NCBI GenBank assembly: GCA_033720955.1
Contig: JAWWBN010000184.1
Span: 1-7,800, forward strand
Length of the DNA: 7,800 nucleotides
From: JAWWBN01 sp033720955
GTDB lineage: Bacteria > Acidobacteriota > Thermoanaerobaculia > Multivoradales > JAHEKO01
Reading direction: 5' to 3'
Both the position numbers and the translations under genes were made by a program. The notes beneath the pieces are model-generated. The model did no database searches and was not told the origin of the DNA. It worked only from the letters and a program-made list of their open reading frames with translations. Below, one piece after another: positions 6,789 to 7,800 of the stretch (positions are counted from its first letter, which is position 1; each line of letters begins with the position of its first letter).

Positions 6789-7800
6789 ATGCGCAAGCCG
6801 CCCGGCCCGGAGAAGGTGCATCTCGTCAGTCTCGGCTGTCCCAAGAACCGGGTGGACAGCGAGATCCTGCTGGGTGAGCTCGCCGCCGCCGGTCACGAGA
6901 TCGTCGGCTCGGCCGACGACGCGGAGACGGTGATCGTCAACACCTGCGGCTTCATCGACGAGGCCAAGCAGGAGTCGATCGACGTCATCCTGGACGTGGC
7001 GCGGCGCAAGGGCGAGGGGGTGGAGAAGCTCCTGGTGGCGGGCTGCATGGCCAGCCGGTATGCGCCCGAGCTTCACCAGGAGATCCCGGAGATCGACGGC
7101 TTCGTGAGCCTGGACCAGCTCTCCGAGGTCGACTCGCTGGTGCAGTTGGGCAGCGGGCCACCGCCGCCGGCGCCGTCCCACCTGGTGTTCGATCACACCG
7201 CGCCCCGGCTCCTCACCACCCGCGGCCACGCCTACCTCAAGGTGGCCGAGGGGTGCGACAACCCGTGCACCTTCTGCGCCATCCCGGTGTGGCGTGGGCG
7301 GTTCCGGAGCCGCACCGTCGAGAGCCTGGTGGAGGAGGCCCGGCGGCTCGAGGCGGAGGGCGCTCTCGAGCTCTGTCTGATCGCCCAGGACACCACCCGC
7401 TACGGCGAGGACCTGGGGCTGGGCCGGCACGGTCTGACCCGGCTGGTCGAGGCGCTCCTCGACGGCACCTCGGCGCCCTGGATCCGGTTCCTCTACGCCT
7501 ATCCCGCCACCCTGGACCGGGAGCTGCTGCGGCTGATGGCGGCCGAGGAGCGGTTCTGCTCCTACCTCGACATCCCCCTGCAGCACAGCCATCCGGCCGT
7601 GCTCCGGGCCATGCGCCGCGGCGGGTCGTCGGCGAGCTACCTGCGGCTGCTCGACGAGGCGCGGGAGACGGTGCCGGGAATCGCCCTGCGCTCGAGCTTC
7701 ATCGTGGGCTTCCCCGGCGAGGGCCGCGCGGAGTTCGACCACCTGCTGGACTTCGTGCGTCGGGCGCGCTTCGACCACCTGGGGGCGTTCGTGTTCAGCC
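6789..7800 (+). CDS. rimO: Ribosomal protein S12 methylthiotransferase RimO (3' end beyond window)
   Basis: RimO is a radical-SAM enzyme with two iron-sulfur clusters that adds a methylthio group to a conserved aspartate of ribosomal protein S12. The window holds 337 codons, about three quarters of the usual 430-450; the C-terminal TRAM domain lies beyond the edge. The N-terminal methylthiotransferase domain shows three cluster cysteines: Cys17 in SLGCPKNRVDSE, Cys53 in NTCGFIDEAKQES and Cys86 in AGCMA. The radical-SAM motif is CDNPCTFC (Cys156, Cys160, Cys163), followed by IPVWRGRFRSR. AQDTTRYGEDL and FLYAYP also fit. The GCPKNRVDSE and NTCGFI forms separate RimO from its tRNA-modifying relative MiaB. 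The ATG at 6789 puts the conserved VSLGCPKN segment at residue 13, the normal distance. No Shine-Dalgarno sequence is visible; a -10-like box lies eight bases upstream. The frame is still open at 7800. Confidence 0.96.
   Translation, partial: MRKPPGPEKVHLVSLGCPKNRVDSEILLGELAAAGHEIVGSADDAETVIVNTCGFIDEAKQESIDVILDVARRKGEGVEKLLVAGCMASRYAPELHQEIPEIDGFVSLDQLSEVDSLVQLGSGPPPPAPSHLVFDHTAPRLLTTRGHAYLKVAEGCDNPCTFCAIPVWRGRFRSRTVESLVEEARRLEAEGALELCLIAQDTTRYGEDLGLGRHGLTRLVEALLDGTSAPWIRFLYAYPATLDRELLRLMAAEERFCSYLDIPLQHSHPAVLRAMRRGGSSASYLRLLDEARETVPGIALRSSFIVGFPGEGRAEFDHLLDFVRRARFDHLGAFVFS

Noticed and set aside
4763..6844. A 693-codon antisense open frame opposite the dehydrogenase gene
   Set aside because: The protein is His/Leu/Arg/Gly/Pro-biased and motif-free, and it runs across the promoter, the spacer and into rimO. 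It mirrors the codon bias of the real gene.
6588..7778. A 396-codon antisense open frame opposite rimO
   Set aside because: The plus strand encodes RimO with all six cluster cysteines in place; the antisense frame has no recognisable domain.

Overview
This window is very GC-rich (roughly 70% or more by eye) and densely coding. It comes from a bacterium that carries MutL and RimO. MutL is missing from almost all Actinobacteria, so I favour a high-GC diderm lineage of the Acidobacteriota, Myxococcota or high-GC proteobacterial kind. No gene here fixes the phylum. Because GC is so high, nearly every real gene has long open frames on its other strand or frames; these are shadows and are not annotated.

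Layout: (1) 1-1196, minus strand: a class I/II PLP aminotransferase, lacking only its extreme C-terminus at the window edge. (2) An 86-base divergent spacer. (3) 1283-3070, plus: mutL, of the endonuclease-bearing type. (4) 3099-3818, plus: rnc (RNase III). (5) 3815-4693, plus: a ten-helix EamA/DMT-family exporter whose start codon overlaps the rnc stop (ATGA). (6) A 117-base spacer with a candidate terminator hairpin, a near-consensus sigma-70-type promoter and a perfect 8-4-8 inverted repeat lying over the -35 box. (7) 4811-6724, plus: a large acyl-CoA dehydrogenase with a long C-terminal extension. (8) A 64-base spacer with a strong GC hairpin. (9) 6789 to the window end, plus: rimO, truncated at the edge.

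How the genes relate: mutL, rnc and rimO are information-processing housekeeping genes (mismatch repair, RNA maturation, ribosomal protein S12 modification). The acyl-CoA dehydrogenase is a separately controlled catabolic gene, probably repressed by a TetR-like fatty-acid regulator that is not encoded here. mutL, rnc and rimO each have a TAnnnT -10-like box 6 to 8 bases before the start codon and no Shine-Dalgarno sequence at normal spacing. The aminotransferase and the acyl-CoA dehydrogenase have clear Shine-Dalgarno sequences. This suggests a mix of leaderless and led transcripts.

I found no mobile elements, CRISPR arrays, tRNA or rRNA genes, and no convincing undescribed multi-gene system. 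The points most worth a second look are the operator over the acyl-CoA dehydrogenase promoter, an RNase III with alanine where a metal-binding aspartate is expected, and the leaderless-type starts.
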